A DNA stretch of 64,000 bases, taken from positions 1-64,000 of the forward strand of contig NZ_CDBJ01000100.1 of assembly GCF_000820045.1 (NCBI RefSeq). Reading direction: 5' to 3'. The position numbers were made by a program, and so were the translations under genes. Below are positions 56,688 to 64,000 of this stretch, piece by piece (position 1 is the first letter of the stretch; every line of letters starts with the position of its first letter). The notes beneath the pieces were generated by a model, which had not been told where the DNA came from, did no database searches, and worked only from the letters and a program-made list of their open reading frames with translations. The stretch is from Aeromonas rivuli. GTDB taxonomy: Bacteria; Pseudomonadota; Gammaproteobacteria; Enterobacterales; Aeromonadaceae.

Positions 56688-56711
56688 CTTAACTCCCTAC
56701 CGTTTGACTGA

Positions 56712-56960
56712 TTAAGCAGCTTTAGCAGCGTCTTTGATCAGCTTGGCAACACGGTCAGAAACAGTGGCACCAGTACCAACCCAATGCTCGATACGAGCCA
56801 GGTCCAGATTCAGCTTGTCAGCGGAACCAGAAGCAACCGGGTTGAAGAAACCAACACGCTCGATGAAACGACCGTCACGGGCGTTACGGCTGTCAGCAAC
56901 TACTACCTGGTAAAACGGACGCTTTTTCGCGCCACCACGTTGTAAACGAATGGTTACCAT
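56712..56960 (-). CDS. rpsP: 30S ribosomal protein S16
   Basis: S16 is an early assembly protein of the 30S body. The 82 residues begin [23 protein letters not shown]. It is the first gene of rpsP-rimM-trmD-rplS. The 180-bp gap before ffh contains its promoter and the ffh terminator. Confidence 0.98.
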   Translation of the reverse strand: MVTIRLQRGGAKKRPFYQVVVADSRNARDGRFIERVGFFNPVASGSADKLNLDLARIEHWVGTGATVSDRVAKLIKDAAKAA

Positions 56961-57093
56961 ATCGTCCTCATTAACATCTAATGAACAGGGCCCGCAAACA
57001 CGCGAACCCTAGCTTAAAATAAGCCGCGTAATACTACTTGAATTCATGCTAATTGCAACTGAACCAGCCAATTTTTGCGCAGCTTGCAGACAA

Positions 57094-57120
57094 AAGAGGC
57101 TCCCTCGGGAGGAGCCTCTT
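57094..57120 (-). terminator. Terminator of ffh
   Basis: A 10-bp stem (AAGAGGCTCC / GGAGCCTCTT) with a 7-base loop is followed on the minus strand by TTTTG. Confidence 0.8.
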
Positions 57121-57142
57121 GCAGCAGAGGGGATGATACCGA

Positions 57143-58522
57143 TTAGAAGGGGCCGCGGCCACCGCCACCGAAGCCCGGCGGCAGCATGTTCTTCATCTGG
57201 CCCATCATCTTGCGCATGCCGCCCTTGCCGGACATTTTCTTCATCATGCGCTGCATCTCGGTGAACTGCTTGAGCAGCTTGTTCACGTCCTGCACCTGCA
57301 TGCCAGAGCCTGCGGCGATGCGGCGCTTGCGGGATCCCTTGATGAGATCGGGATGAGCTCGCTCCTTCGGGGTCATGGAGCTGATGATGGCCTCCATGCG
57401 AATGGTGAGCTTGTCATCCATCTGATCTTTCACGTTGTCCGGCAGACCAGACATGCCCGGCAGCTTGTCGAGCATGCCCATCATGCCGCCCATGTTGCGC
57501 ATCTGGGCCAGCTGCTCGCGAAAGTCTTCCAGATCGAAGCCCTTGCCACTCTTGACCTTGCTGGCCAGCTTGGCCGCTTTCTCTTTGTCGACGGTGCGTT
57601 CCACCTCCTCGATGAGGGAGAGCACATCGCCCATACCGAGAATGCGCGACGCCAGACGATCGGGGTGGAAGGGCTCGAGCGCGTCGATCTTCTCCCCCAT
57701 ACCGATGAACTTGACCGGCTTGCCGGTGATGTGACGCACGGACAGCGCGGCACCACCACGGGCATCGCCATCGGCCTTGGTGAGAATGACGCCGGTCAGC
57801 GGCAGCGCCTCATTGAACGCCTTGGCCGTATTGGCGGCATCCTGACCGGTCATGGCATCGACCACGAACAGGGTCTCAACCGGCTTGATGCTGGCATGGA
57901 GATCCCGGATCTCGTCCATCATGGCGCCGTCGACGTGCAGGCGACCGGCGGTATCCACGATCACCACGTCATAGAATTTTTTGCGGGCCTGATCGATGGC
58001 GGCAGTGGCGATGGCCAGCGGCTTCTGGGTCGCGTCGCTCGGGAAGAAGTCGACGCCGACGTCCCCGGCCAGGGTCTCCAGCTGCTTGATGGCGGCAGGG
58101 CGATAGACGTCCGCACTGACCACCAGTACCTTTTTCTTGCTGCGCTCTTTCAGGAGCTTGGCGAGCTTGGCCACTGTCGTGGTTTTACCGGCGCCCTGCA
58201 GACCGGCCATCAATATGATGGCTGGCGGCTGGGCAGCCAGGTTGAGCTGCTCGTTGGCCTCGCCCATGACGGAGACCAGCTCCCCATGCACTATCTTGAT
58301 GAAGGCTTGGCCCGGGCTCAGGGACTTGGCCACTTCCTGGCCAACGGCTCTCTCTTTGACCCGCGCCACGAAATCGCGCACCACGGGCAGCGCCACGTCC
58401 GCTTCGAGCAGCGCCATGCGCACCTCGCGCAGAGTCTCTTTGATGTTCTCTTCGGTCAGTCGCCCACGGCCACTGACGTTGCGCAGGGTGCGCGAGAGTC
58501 GTTCTGTCAAATTCTCAAACAT
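57143..58522 (-). CDS. ffh: Signal recognition particle protein Ffh
   Basis: Ffh with 4.5S RNA guides inner-membrane proteins to FtsY and the translocon. The 459 residues contain the N domain, the G domain with GLQGAGKTTTVAKLA (P-loop, near residue 108) and DTAGRLHVDG, and the Met-rich M domain ending in a Gly-rich tail with GGMRKMMGQMKNMLPPGF. A divergent ypjD gene lies upstream. Confidence 0.98.
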   Translation of the reverse strand: MFENLTERLSRTLRNVSGRGRLTEENIKETLREVRMALLEADVALPVVRDFVARVKERAVGQEVAKSLSPGQAFIKIVHGELVSVMGEANEQLNLAAQPPAIILMAGLQGAGKTTTVAKLAKLLKERSKKKVLVVSADVYRPAAIKQLETLAGDVGVDFFPSDATQKPLAIATAAIDQARKKFYDVVIVDTAGRLHVDGAMMDEIRDLHASIKPVETLFVVDAMTGQDAANTAKAFNEALPLTGVILTKADGDARGGAALSVRHITGKPVKFIGMGEKIDALEPFHPDRLASRILGMGDVLSLIEEVERTVDKEKAAKLASKVKSGKGFDLEDFREQLAQMRNMGGMMGMLDKLPGMSGLPDNVKDQMDDKLTIRMEAIISSMTPKERAHPDLIKGSRKRRIAAGSGMQVQDVNKLLKQFTEMQRMMKKMSGKGGMRKMMGQMKNMLPPGFGGGGRGPF

Positions 58523-58723
58523 GACGCTTTCCGGTTCTTGGCATGGTAAATGGCGGCATTATACCTCAGCCATTGCCTGAGGACGATTATTCGCCGCAGC
58601 GACTGCGACGACCTGCTCCCTATATATGGGCAGATTGCCGATTGCACAACTGGCGAGCACCTCACCCGCAGGGTATACTGCCTCTCTTGTTCACCTAACT
58701 GCTTGTTCAACAACGACCTGGTT

Positions 58724-59515
58724 ATGATCGTGATCTCTGTTCTGGCCCTGGCGTTTTACCTGCTGGCCATCATCGCCTCTCTGCATCTGTTGCTGAGCGC
58801 CAAGCCTGCGGGGCAGCACAAGCTGTTCGCCTGCGTGGCGTTCGCCCTGCTCGCCCACGGCATCACCCTGGGTGCCGAGGTGACTCAGACCAACTCAGGC
58901 CAGAATCTCAGCATGTTGAACGTGGCCTCGCTGGTGAGCCTCATCATCAGTACCTTCATGACCTGCGCCGCTCGCCGCTTCAACGGCTGGATCCTGCTGC
59001 CCGTAGTCTATGGTTTTTCCGCGCTGCTGCTCACGGCAAGCGCCCTGATCCCGAGTCGCTACATCACCCATCTGGAAGCCCATCCCCAGTTGCTGCTGCA
59101 CATCGGCCTGGCGCTGATGGCCTATTCGGTGCTGATGATAGCCTGCCTGTTTGCCTTGCAGCTGGCCTGCCTCGACCGCCAGCTCAAGTCCCGCAAGCTC
59201 AGCCAGCTGCCGGCCATGCCGCCACTGATGACGGTGGAGAAACGGCTGTTCCAGCTCATCTCCGCCGGCCTGTTCCTGCTCACCCTCTCCATCGCCTCCG
59301 GCCTCTTCTTCCTGGAAGACATGTTCGCCCAGGGCAAGTCCCACAAGGCAGTGCTCTCCATTCTGGCCTGGTGCGTCTATGCGTTTCTGCTCTGGGGTCA
59401 TCATACCCGTGGCTGGCGCGGCCGCCGGGTCATCAGTCTGAGCCTCGTCGGCTCAGCAATACTGACCCTCGCCTATTTTGGCAGCCGCTTCGTCAAAGAA
59501 GTTCTGCTCAACTGA
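58724..59515 (+). CDS. ypjD: YpjD, CcsA/ResC-like membrane protein
   Basis: The 263-residue protein has eight hydrophobic segments and the conserved cytochrome-assembly-like pattern LHIGLALMAYSVLMIA, LTLSIASGLFFLEDMF and ILAWCVYAFLLWGHHTRGWRGRR. It lacks the WWD motif of true CcmF/CcsA, as is normal for YpjD. It precedes corB as in E. coli, where the pair is linked to magnesium handling. The ATG chosen begins directly before the first membrane segment; longer frames would add hydrophilic sequence. Confidence 0.83.
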   Translation: MIVISVLALAFYLLAIIASLHLLLSAKPAGQHKLFACVAFALLAHGITLGAEVTQTNSGQNLSMLNVASLVSLIISTFMTCAARRFNGWILLPVVYGFSALLLTASALIPSRYITHLEAHPQLLLHIGLALMAYSVLMIACLFALQLACLDRQLKSRKLSQLPAMPPLMTVEKRLFQLISAGLFLLTLSIASGLFFLEDMFAQGKSHKAVLSILAWCVYAFLLWGHHTRGWRGRRVISLSLVGSAILTLAYFGSRFVKEVLLN

Positions 59516-59550
59516 ATCACTCATAAACCAGCACCTGTTAGGAGCCCTTT

Positions 59551-60840
59551 TTGGACAGCATATCAACGAGCACGTTATTGATTGTTCTCGTTATTCTGAT
59601 CTTACTATCCGCGTTTTTCTCGAGTTCCGAAACCGGCCTGATGTCGATCAACCGTTACAAGTTGCGGCATCTGGCACAGACCAAGCACAAGGCTGCCCGT
59701 CGGGTAGAGCGCTTGCTGGCGCGTCCGGATCGCCTCATCGGCCTCATTCTCATTGGCAACAACCTGGTCAACATCCTGGCATCGGCCATCGCCACCATCG
59801 TCTGTATCCGGCTATTTGGTGACTTCGGGGTAGCCATTGCCACGTTCGGCCTGACCATAGTGGTGCTGATCTTCGGCGAAGTGACGCCCAAGACCCTGGC
59901 GGCCATGTACCCGGAGAAGATTGCTTATCCGGCGTCCTGGATCCTCAAGGGGCTGATGGTACCCCTCTACCCCTTCGTCTGGCTGATCAATGGCATCACC
60001 AGCAGCCTGCTCAAGCTGCTCAAGATTGCTCCCAAGCAGCGCGACTCCCTCAACACGGAGGAGCTGCGCACCATAGTCAACGAGGCGGGCAGCATGATCC
60101 CCCAACGTCACCAGGACATGCTGCTCAGCATCCTGGATCTCGACAAGATGACGGTGGAGAACATCATGGTGCCGCGCAACGAGATCTATGCCATCGATAT
60201 CAATGACGACTGGAAAACCATACTCCGTCAGCTGGTGCACTGCGCCCACACCAAGATCCTGCTCTACCGGGGCAGCATAGATGATGCGGTCGGTTTCCTG
60301 CATGCCCGTGATGCCCTGCGCCTCATCGCCAAGGATCAGTTCAACAAATCGAGCCTGCTGCGGGCGGTCAAGGAGATCTATTTCATCCCGGAGGGGACTC
60401 CTCTCAATGTCCAGCTTGCCAAGTTCCAGCGCAACAAGGAGCGGATCGGCCTCATTGTCGACGAATATGGCGACATCCAGGGATTGATCACCCTGGACGA
60501 CATACTCGAGGAGATTGTCGGTGACTTCACCACCTCCATGACGCCCACGCCGAGTGACGAAGTCCACCCTCAGCCAGACGGCTCCTTCCTGGTCGAGGGC
60601 TCGGTCAGCATCCGCGAGCTCAACAAGGAGATGAACTGGCACCTGCCGACCGACGGCCCCCGCACCCTCAACGGCGTAATTCTGGAGTATCTCGAAGAGA
60701 TCCCCCAGCCCAACATCAGCATACGGCTGGCGGGTTATCCCATCGAGATCCTCGAGGTAGAGCAGAACATGGTCACCATGGCGCGCATCATGCCGCAGTT
60801 CTACCGCAGCACCGCATCGGACGAGGATGACGACGACTGA
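59551..60840 (+). CDS. corB: CNNM/CorB-type transport protein with CBS domains
   Basis: The 429-residue protein has an N-terminal DUF21/CNNM membrane domain (three to four helices in the first 190 residues, with SSSETGLMSINRYKLRHLA and IGNNLVNILAS), then two CBS domains (about 195-325, starting MVPRNEIYAID) and a C-terminal CorC-type domain. It is a likely Mg2+ handling protein (CorB group). The start codon is TTG, with AGGAG eight bases upstream; no in-frame ATG is near. It follows ypjD by 35 bp. Confidence 0.9.
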   Translation: MDSISTSTLLIVLVILILLSAFFSSSETGLMSINRYKLRHLAQTKHKAARRVERLLARPDRLIGLILIGNNLVNILASAIATIVCIRLFGDFGVAIATFGLTIVVLIFGEVTPKTLAAMYPEKIAYPASWILKGLMVPLYPFVWLINGITSSLLKLLKIAPKQRDSLNTEELRTIVNEAGSMIPQRHQDMLLSILDLDKMTVENIMVPRNEIYAIDINDDWKTILRQLVHCAHTKILLYRGSIDDAVGFLHARDALRLIAKDQFNKSSLLRAVKEIYFIPEGTPLNVQLAKFQRNKERIGLIVDEYGDIQGLITLDDILEEIVGDFTTSMTPTPSDEVHPQPDGSFLVEGSVSIRELNKEMNWHLPTDGPRTLNGVILEYLEEIPQPNISIRLAGYPIEILEVEQNMVTMARIMPQFYRSTASDEDDDD

Positions 60841-60867
60841 TGCCAGCCGCGCCCTGACTGCCAAAAT

Positions 60868-60899
60868 GAAGAAGGGCTGCCCGCAGGCAGCCCTTCTTC
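60868..60899. terminator. Bidirectional terminator between corB and nsrR
   Basis: A perfect 14-bp stem (GAAGAAGGGCTGCC / GGCAGCCCTTCTTC) with a 4-base loop. Confidence 0.85.
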
Positions 60900-60914
60900 A
60901 TTCCGGAGAGCGAC

Positions 60915-61382
60915 TCAGAAGTCGTTGTCGTCGGCGGGGATGTTGAGGGTCGGGATCAACTGGCCGAACACCTGCTCCAACTCGTCGCGGTTGGCCAGCA
61001 AGTCCTGCAGGCTATAGCCATCCATCACGGCCAAGAAAGCATTCATGGCATCCTTCAACGCCCCCTTGAGCAGGCAAACCGAGATGATGTGGCAGACGGG
61101 CGAATGACAGTCGATGCCATCCAGGTTCCCTTCCAGCTCGCGGATCACCTGACCGATGTTGATGGTATCGGGGGCACAGGCCAGCCGTATGCCGCCATGC
61201 TTGCCCCGCTGGGATTGCAGATAACCCAGTTTCACCAGCTGATTGACCACCTTCACCATGTGGTTGCGGGAGACGCCATACAAGGCAGATACCTTGGCGA
61301 CACTCGACAACTCACCCTCCGGCAGCGTTGCCAGATAGAGCAAGGCTCTTAATCCAAAATCCGTATAACTTGTCAGTCTCAT
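60915..61382 (-). CDS. nsrR: NsrR, nitric-oxide-sensing Rrf2-family repressor
   Basis: NsrR holds an iron-sulfur cluster and represses NO-defence genes until NO damages the cluster. The 155 residues include the winged-helix start MRLTSYTDFGLRALLYLATL and the cluster cysteines Cys92, Cys97 and Cys103 in the NsrR spacing. hmp is divergent and has a likely NsrR site. Confidence 0.93.
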   Translation of the reverse strand: MRLTSYTDFGLRALLYLATLPEGELSSVAKVSALYGVSRNHMVKVVNQLVKLGYLQSQRGKHGGIRLACAPDTINIGQVIRELEGNLDGIDCHSPVCHIISVCLLKGALKDAMNAFLAVMDGYSLQDLLANRDELEQVFGQLIPTLNIPADDNDF

Positions 61383-61440
61383 AATGCCTGTTTAGCGCAA
61401 AGCGAAAGAGGGAGGATTGATCCTCATCAAATAAACATCT

Positions 61441-61467
61441 AGGATGCCACTTATTAAATGACATTCT
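61441..61467. promoter_or_regulatory. Probable NsrR operator in front of hmp
   Basis: A 27-bp imperfect dyad, ten of thirteen pairs matched, with half sites AGGATGCCACTT and AAATGACATTCT, resembles the NsrR consensus (AAGATGCATTT and its complement). It lies 24 bp upstream of the hmp start. Confidence 0.65.
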
Positions 61468-61490
61468 GAATGCTCAATTAGAGAGGTCCT

Positions 61491-62684
61491 ATGTTAGATC
61501 AAGCCACCATCGCCGTCATCAAAAGCACCATTCCCCTGCTCGAATCGGCCGGGCCTGCCCTGACCGAGCACTTTTACCAGCGCATGTTTCGCGATAACCC
61601 CGAACTCAAGGATGTATTCAACCTGGCCCATCAGCGCAGTGGCGGCCAACCGCTGGCACTGTTCAATGCCGTGGCGGCCTATGCCCGAAACATCGACAAC
61701 CTGGGTGCCCTCGCTGGCGCCGTGGAACGCATTGCTCACAAACACACGGGTTTCCTGATCCAGCCAGCACAATATCACATTGTGGGTAGTCATCTGCTGG
61801 CCACCCTCAAAGAATTGGGTGGTGAAGCGGTCACCGAGGAGATACTGACCGCCTGGGGCAAGGCTTACGGGGTGCTGGCCAATATCTTTATCGGCCGGGA
61901 GAGCGAGATCTACCAGGAGAAAGCCGAGCAGCCCGGTGGCTGGCAGGGTAGCCGCCCCTTCGTCATCACACACAAGCAAGCCGAGAGCGACACCATCACC
62001 TCCTTTGTCCTGACGCCTGTCGATGGGCTGCCCGTCCTCGACTTCCAACCAGGTCAGTACCTCAGCCTCAAGCTGGCGCATCCTGACCTGAGCTATCAGG
62101 AGATCCGCCAATATTCCCTCTCCGATGCGCCCAACGGGCACAGTTACCGCATCAGCGTCAAACGTGAGTCCCGGGGACAAGTCTCCAATCTGCTCCATGA
62201 CAAACTGCAGCAAGGGGATCGATTGGAGGTGATGCCGCCGGCGGGGGACTTCGTACTGACGGCCAGGCCCGATCAGGCCGTGGTGCTCATCTCGGCCGGT
62301 GTGGGCCAGACGCCCATGCTCAGCATGCTCAATCAGCTGCTGGCGATGGGTCATGGCGCCGATATCCGCTGGCTCCACGCCTGCGAGCAGGGCGCGCTGC
62401 ATGGCTTCAAACAGGATATTCATACCAAGTCTCGCCAACATGAGCGACTGCTCAGCCGGGTCTGGTATCGCGCCCCGACCGAGCAGGATCAACAGGGGGA
62501 GGACTATGACTTCACCGGCACCATGGTATTGGCGCAGGTGCAGGAGTTGTTGCCCGTTGACGCGCATTACTACTGCTGTGGCCCCCTGCCCTTCATGGCC
62601 AGTATCAAGCAGCAGTTGCTGGCCCTCGGGGTGAGTGGCGAGCGCCTTCATTACGAAGTATTTGGCCCTCATCAAGATCTATAA
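61491..62684 (+). CDS. hmp: Nitric oxide dioxygenase (flavohaemoglobin)
   Basis: Hmp turns NO and O2 into nitrate using NAD(P)H. The 397 residues have an N-terminal globin domain with the haem ligand His85 and distal Tyr29 and Gln53, and a C-terminal FAD/NAD reductase domain (RQYSLSDAPNGHSYRISVKRE, ISAGVGQTPMLSML, YYCCGPLPFM). GAGAGG precedes the ATG. The nsrR gene diverges from it; one intergenic dyad may serve both. Confidence 0.97.
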   Translation: MLDQATIAVIKSTIPLLESAGPALTEHFYQRMFRDNPELKDVFNLAHQRSGGQPLALFNAVAAYARNIDNLGALAGAVERIAHKHTGFLIQPAQYHIVGSHLLATLKELGGEAVTEEILTAWGKAYGVLANIFIGRESEIYQEKAEQPGGWQGSRPFVITHKQAESDTITSFVLTPVDGLPVLDFQPGQYLSLKLAHPDLSYQEIRQYSLSDAPNGHSYRISVKRESRGQVSNLLHDKLQQGDRLEVMPPAGDFVLTARPDQAVVLISAGVGQTPMLSMLNQLLAMGHGADIRWLHACEQGALHGFKQDIHTKSRQHERLLSRVWYRAPTEQDQQGEDYDFTGTMVLAQVQELLPVDAHYYCCGPLPFMASIKQQLLALGVSGERLHYEVFGPHQDL

Positions 62685-62753
62685 CAACCGGCTATCCATA
62701 CCAATGAAGGGGAAACAGCCTGCACGGCACGGCGGCTGACCTCCCCATAAAAT

Positions 62754-62782
62754 GAGGGCCCCTGCTGCAAACAGGGGCCCTC
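62754..62782. terminator. Terminator between hmp and motX
   Basis: A perfect 11-bp stem (GAGGGCCCCTG / CAGGGGCCCTC) with a 7-base loop lies between the convergent genes; the stem is strong but the T run is poor. Confidence 0.75.
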
Positions 62783-62805
62783 TTCTCATCACTGGGCAAA
62801 AGGCA

Positions 62806-63696
62806 TCAACCCATGGCCTTGGCCCGCGCCACGGCATTGGCGGGCATGCGACCGGCAAGACGCGACAGCAGGCTGGCCGCCCGACCATGGAGCGCCTTGT
62901 CGCCAATCACGGCCCCGTGCAGCAAATGGTAGGCTTCTTCATAATCGAGAGGGCTGCCGAGTCCCGCCAGCAACATTTCGACCCACTCCAACTGCGCCTT
63001 GAGCAGACCCTGGCTCGCCGCCTCCCGCATCAGGGTCTCGGCACGCAGCAGATCCTTCTGCACCAATATCCCCTTCCAGTAGTAGCGGCCCAGTTGTTCC
63101 AGCGCGGGCGCCAGGCCTTGATCCGCCGCAGCCCACAGGTACTTGACCCCCTGCTCGGCATCGGGCTTCACGCACACGCCCCAGGCCAGCATGTCCCCCC
63201 ACAGAAACTGGTAGGAAGGGATCTTCATCACATTGGCCCGCGCCTCTATGTCCTGAGTCAACTGGCACCTGTCCTGCTTGACCTGTTTGAGGTGACGGCC
63301 CTGTTCAATCCAGTCGAGCAGCTCGTCCTGACGATAGAGGGGGACAACCTGCAGGGGTGCCACCGAGACCGGGGGCAGCTGGACCGCAGGATCTACCACT
63401 TCGACCAGGGTAGCGGGCGCCGCCGACACCTGGCCTGCGGGTGTCGGCCACTGGGGCAGGCCCGCACCGGGCAGAGCGGATGGCGTGGCAGCCTTGGCCT
63501 GGGTGGCCGGCAACCCTGGGTTGGATGCCGCAGCTATCTCGGCAGGCTGCACCGCCCCCTTGACTGGTTCAGGCACCGGCGCAGGTACAGATGCGGCCGC
63601 CAACATGGGATCGGTCGCACCGGTGTCAATGGGTTCTGCATCAGCCTGAGCGGCCAGCAAACACGTAAAGATAATGAGGGGGAAGAGGTTCATCAT
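62806..63696 (-). CDS. motX: MotX, sodium-driven polar flagellar motor protein
   Basis: MotX is part of the T ring with MotY and is needed to hold the PomAB stator at the polar flagellum. It matches Vibrio MotX in the Sel1-repeat half: LDWIEQGRHLKQVKQDRCQL, FLWGDMLAWGVCVKPDAEQG, and LLKAQLEWVEMLL with MPANAVARAKAMG at the end. A signal peptide (MMNLFPLIIFTCLLAAQADA) is present. Between the signal and the repeats lie about 95 residues rich in Ala and Pro, absent from the Vibrio protein as I recall it. The 296-residue length is longer than usual. It stands alone; stator genes are not in the window. Confidence 0.9.
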   Translation of the reverse strand: MMNLFPLIIFTCLLAAQADAEPIDTGATDPMLAAASVPAPVPEPVKGAVQPAEIAAASNPGLPATQAKAATPSALPGAGLPQWPTPAGQVSAAPATLVEVVDPAVQLPPVSVAPLQVVPLYRQDELLDWIEQGRHLKQVKQDRCQLTQDIEARANVMKIPSYQFLWGDMLAWGVCVKPDAEQGVKYLWAAADQGLAPALEQLGRYYWKGILVQKDLLRAETLMREAASQGLLKAQLEWVEMLLAGLGSPLDYEEAYHLLHGAVIGDKALHGRAASLLSRLAGRMPANAVARAKAMG

Positions 63697-63788
63697 GGGT
63701 TCTCCTGCTGCTCTCCTGTATCGGCCACAGGGGCAATCCCTTAAGTCAGGATGAAATCCGGATGGAAAATGGCCGCCGCCAGGATGAC

Positions 63789-63814
63789 AAAAGGGGAGCC
63801 TGAGCTCCCCTTTT
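63789..63814. terminator. Terminator of mdh
   Basis: An 11-bp stem (AAAAGGGGAGC / GCTCCCCTTTT) with loop CTGA lies beyond the mdh stop; T runs exist on both strands. Confidence 0.88.
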
Positions 63815-63829
63815 CAACCGTCATACGTC

Positions 63830-64000
63830 TTACTTGACGAAGTCGACGCCCAGCTGGATGTCGGCTTTCAGGGTGGCCAGCATGCCATCCATCGCTTCCT
63901 GCTCGAAGGCACTCAGCTTGCCGTAGTCCAGTATGGTCTCGACGCCGTGCTTGCCCAGCAGTATGGGTTGTGCGAAGAAGCTGGCGTGCTCGCCATCGCC
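63830..64000 (-). CDS. mdh: Malate dehydrogenase, C-terminal end (partial)
   Basis: The 56 visible residues match the end of E. coli Mdh: [20 protein letters not shown], then [20 protein letters not shown] and the tail GVDFVK. Mdh turns malate to oxaloacetate in the TCA cycle. The start lies beyond the window. Confidence 0.93.
   Translation of the reverse strand, partial: GDGEHASFFAQPILLGKHGVETILDYGKLSAFEQEAMDGMLATLKADIQLGVDFVK

Noticed and set aside
58550..58723. A 58-residue N-terminal extension of YpjD
   Set aside because: The extension is hydrophilic, Cys-rich and unlike the family; the ATG directly before the first membrane helix is preferred.

Overview
The window looks like a chromosomal segment of an Aeromonas-type gammaproteobacterium. 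The evidence is high GC, RavA/ViaA, HlyU, LuxS, a polar-flagellar MotX, the thyA-lgt-ptsP-rppH-mutH order shared with enterobacteria and vibrios, and vibrio/aeromonad-like protein sequences. The genus is an inference from protein resemblance. I saw no rRNA, tRNA, CRISPR array, prophage or insertion sequence.

Layout. 1-7.1 kb: end of an EamA transporter, viaA and ravA, holD-rimI, a membrane thioredoxin-like protein and an acyl-CoA synthetase. 7.2-18.2 kb: an LPS-kinase-like protein, an exported DUF4432 protein flanked by two identical terminators, gshA, an M16 protease with yqaA, a quinone-reductase-like enzyme, three small or unknown envelope proteins and fpr. 18.2-25.2 kb: rpsF-rpsR-rplI without priB between, mntH, an AlaX-like protein, two EamA transporters, elaA and a short Crp-family regulator. 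25.2-32.6 kb: rnr-rlmB, a diguanylate cyclase, and nadE-glnB-transglycosylase-luxS.

32.7-37.6 kb: a minor type IV pilin cluster (FimT, PilW, PilX and a roughly 700-residue PilV-like pilin) with a divergent PilE and no pilY1. 37.6-45.5 kb: murJ, ribF-ileS-lspA-fkpB-ispH and the divergent rpsT. 45.5-48.4 kb: hlyU, and nhaA with an exported protein and nhaR. 48.6-54.9 kb: rppH-ptsP-lgt-thyA, then a 730-bp non-coding interval, mutH and a stand-alone CBM48 protein. 55-60.8 kb: rpsP-rimM-trmD-rplS, ffh, ypjD and corB. 60.9-64 kb: nsrR facing hmp, motX and the end of mdh.

Most of the window is conserved housekeeping sequence. The most interesting stretch is the rppH-mutH interval: three perfect and one near-perfect DnaA box, 15 GATC sites, a 24-bp perfect palindrome and two 11-bp direct repeats. 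As I recall, E. coli has its DnaA-reactivating locus DARS2 beside mutH, so this is a strong candidate replication-control locus. Other points are the giant minor pilin, a structured terminator-like element at 23.9 kb, a nested dyad in front of the DUF4432 gene, and a membrane coiled-coil protein with a possible winged-helix tail. Many starts were moved to internal codons where the ribosome-binding site is better; these choices are stated per gene.
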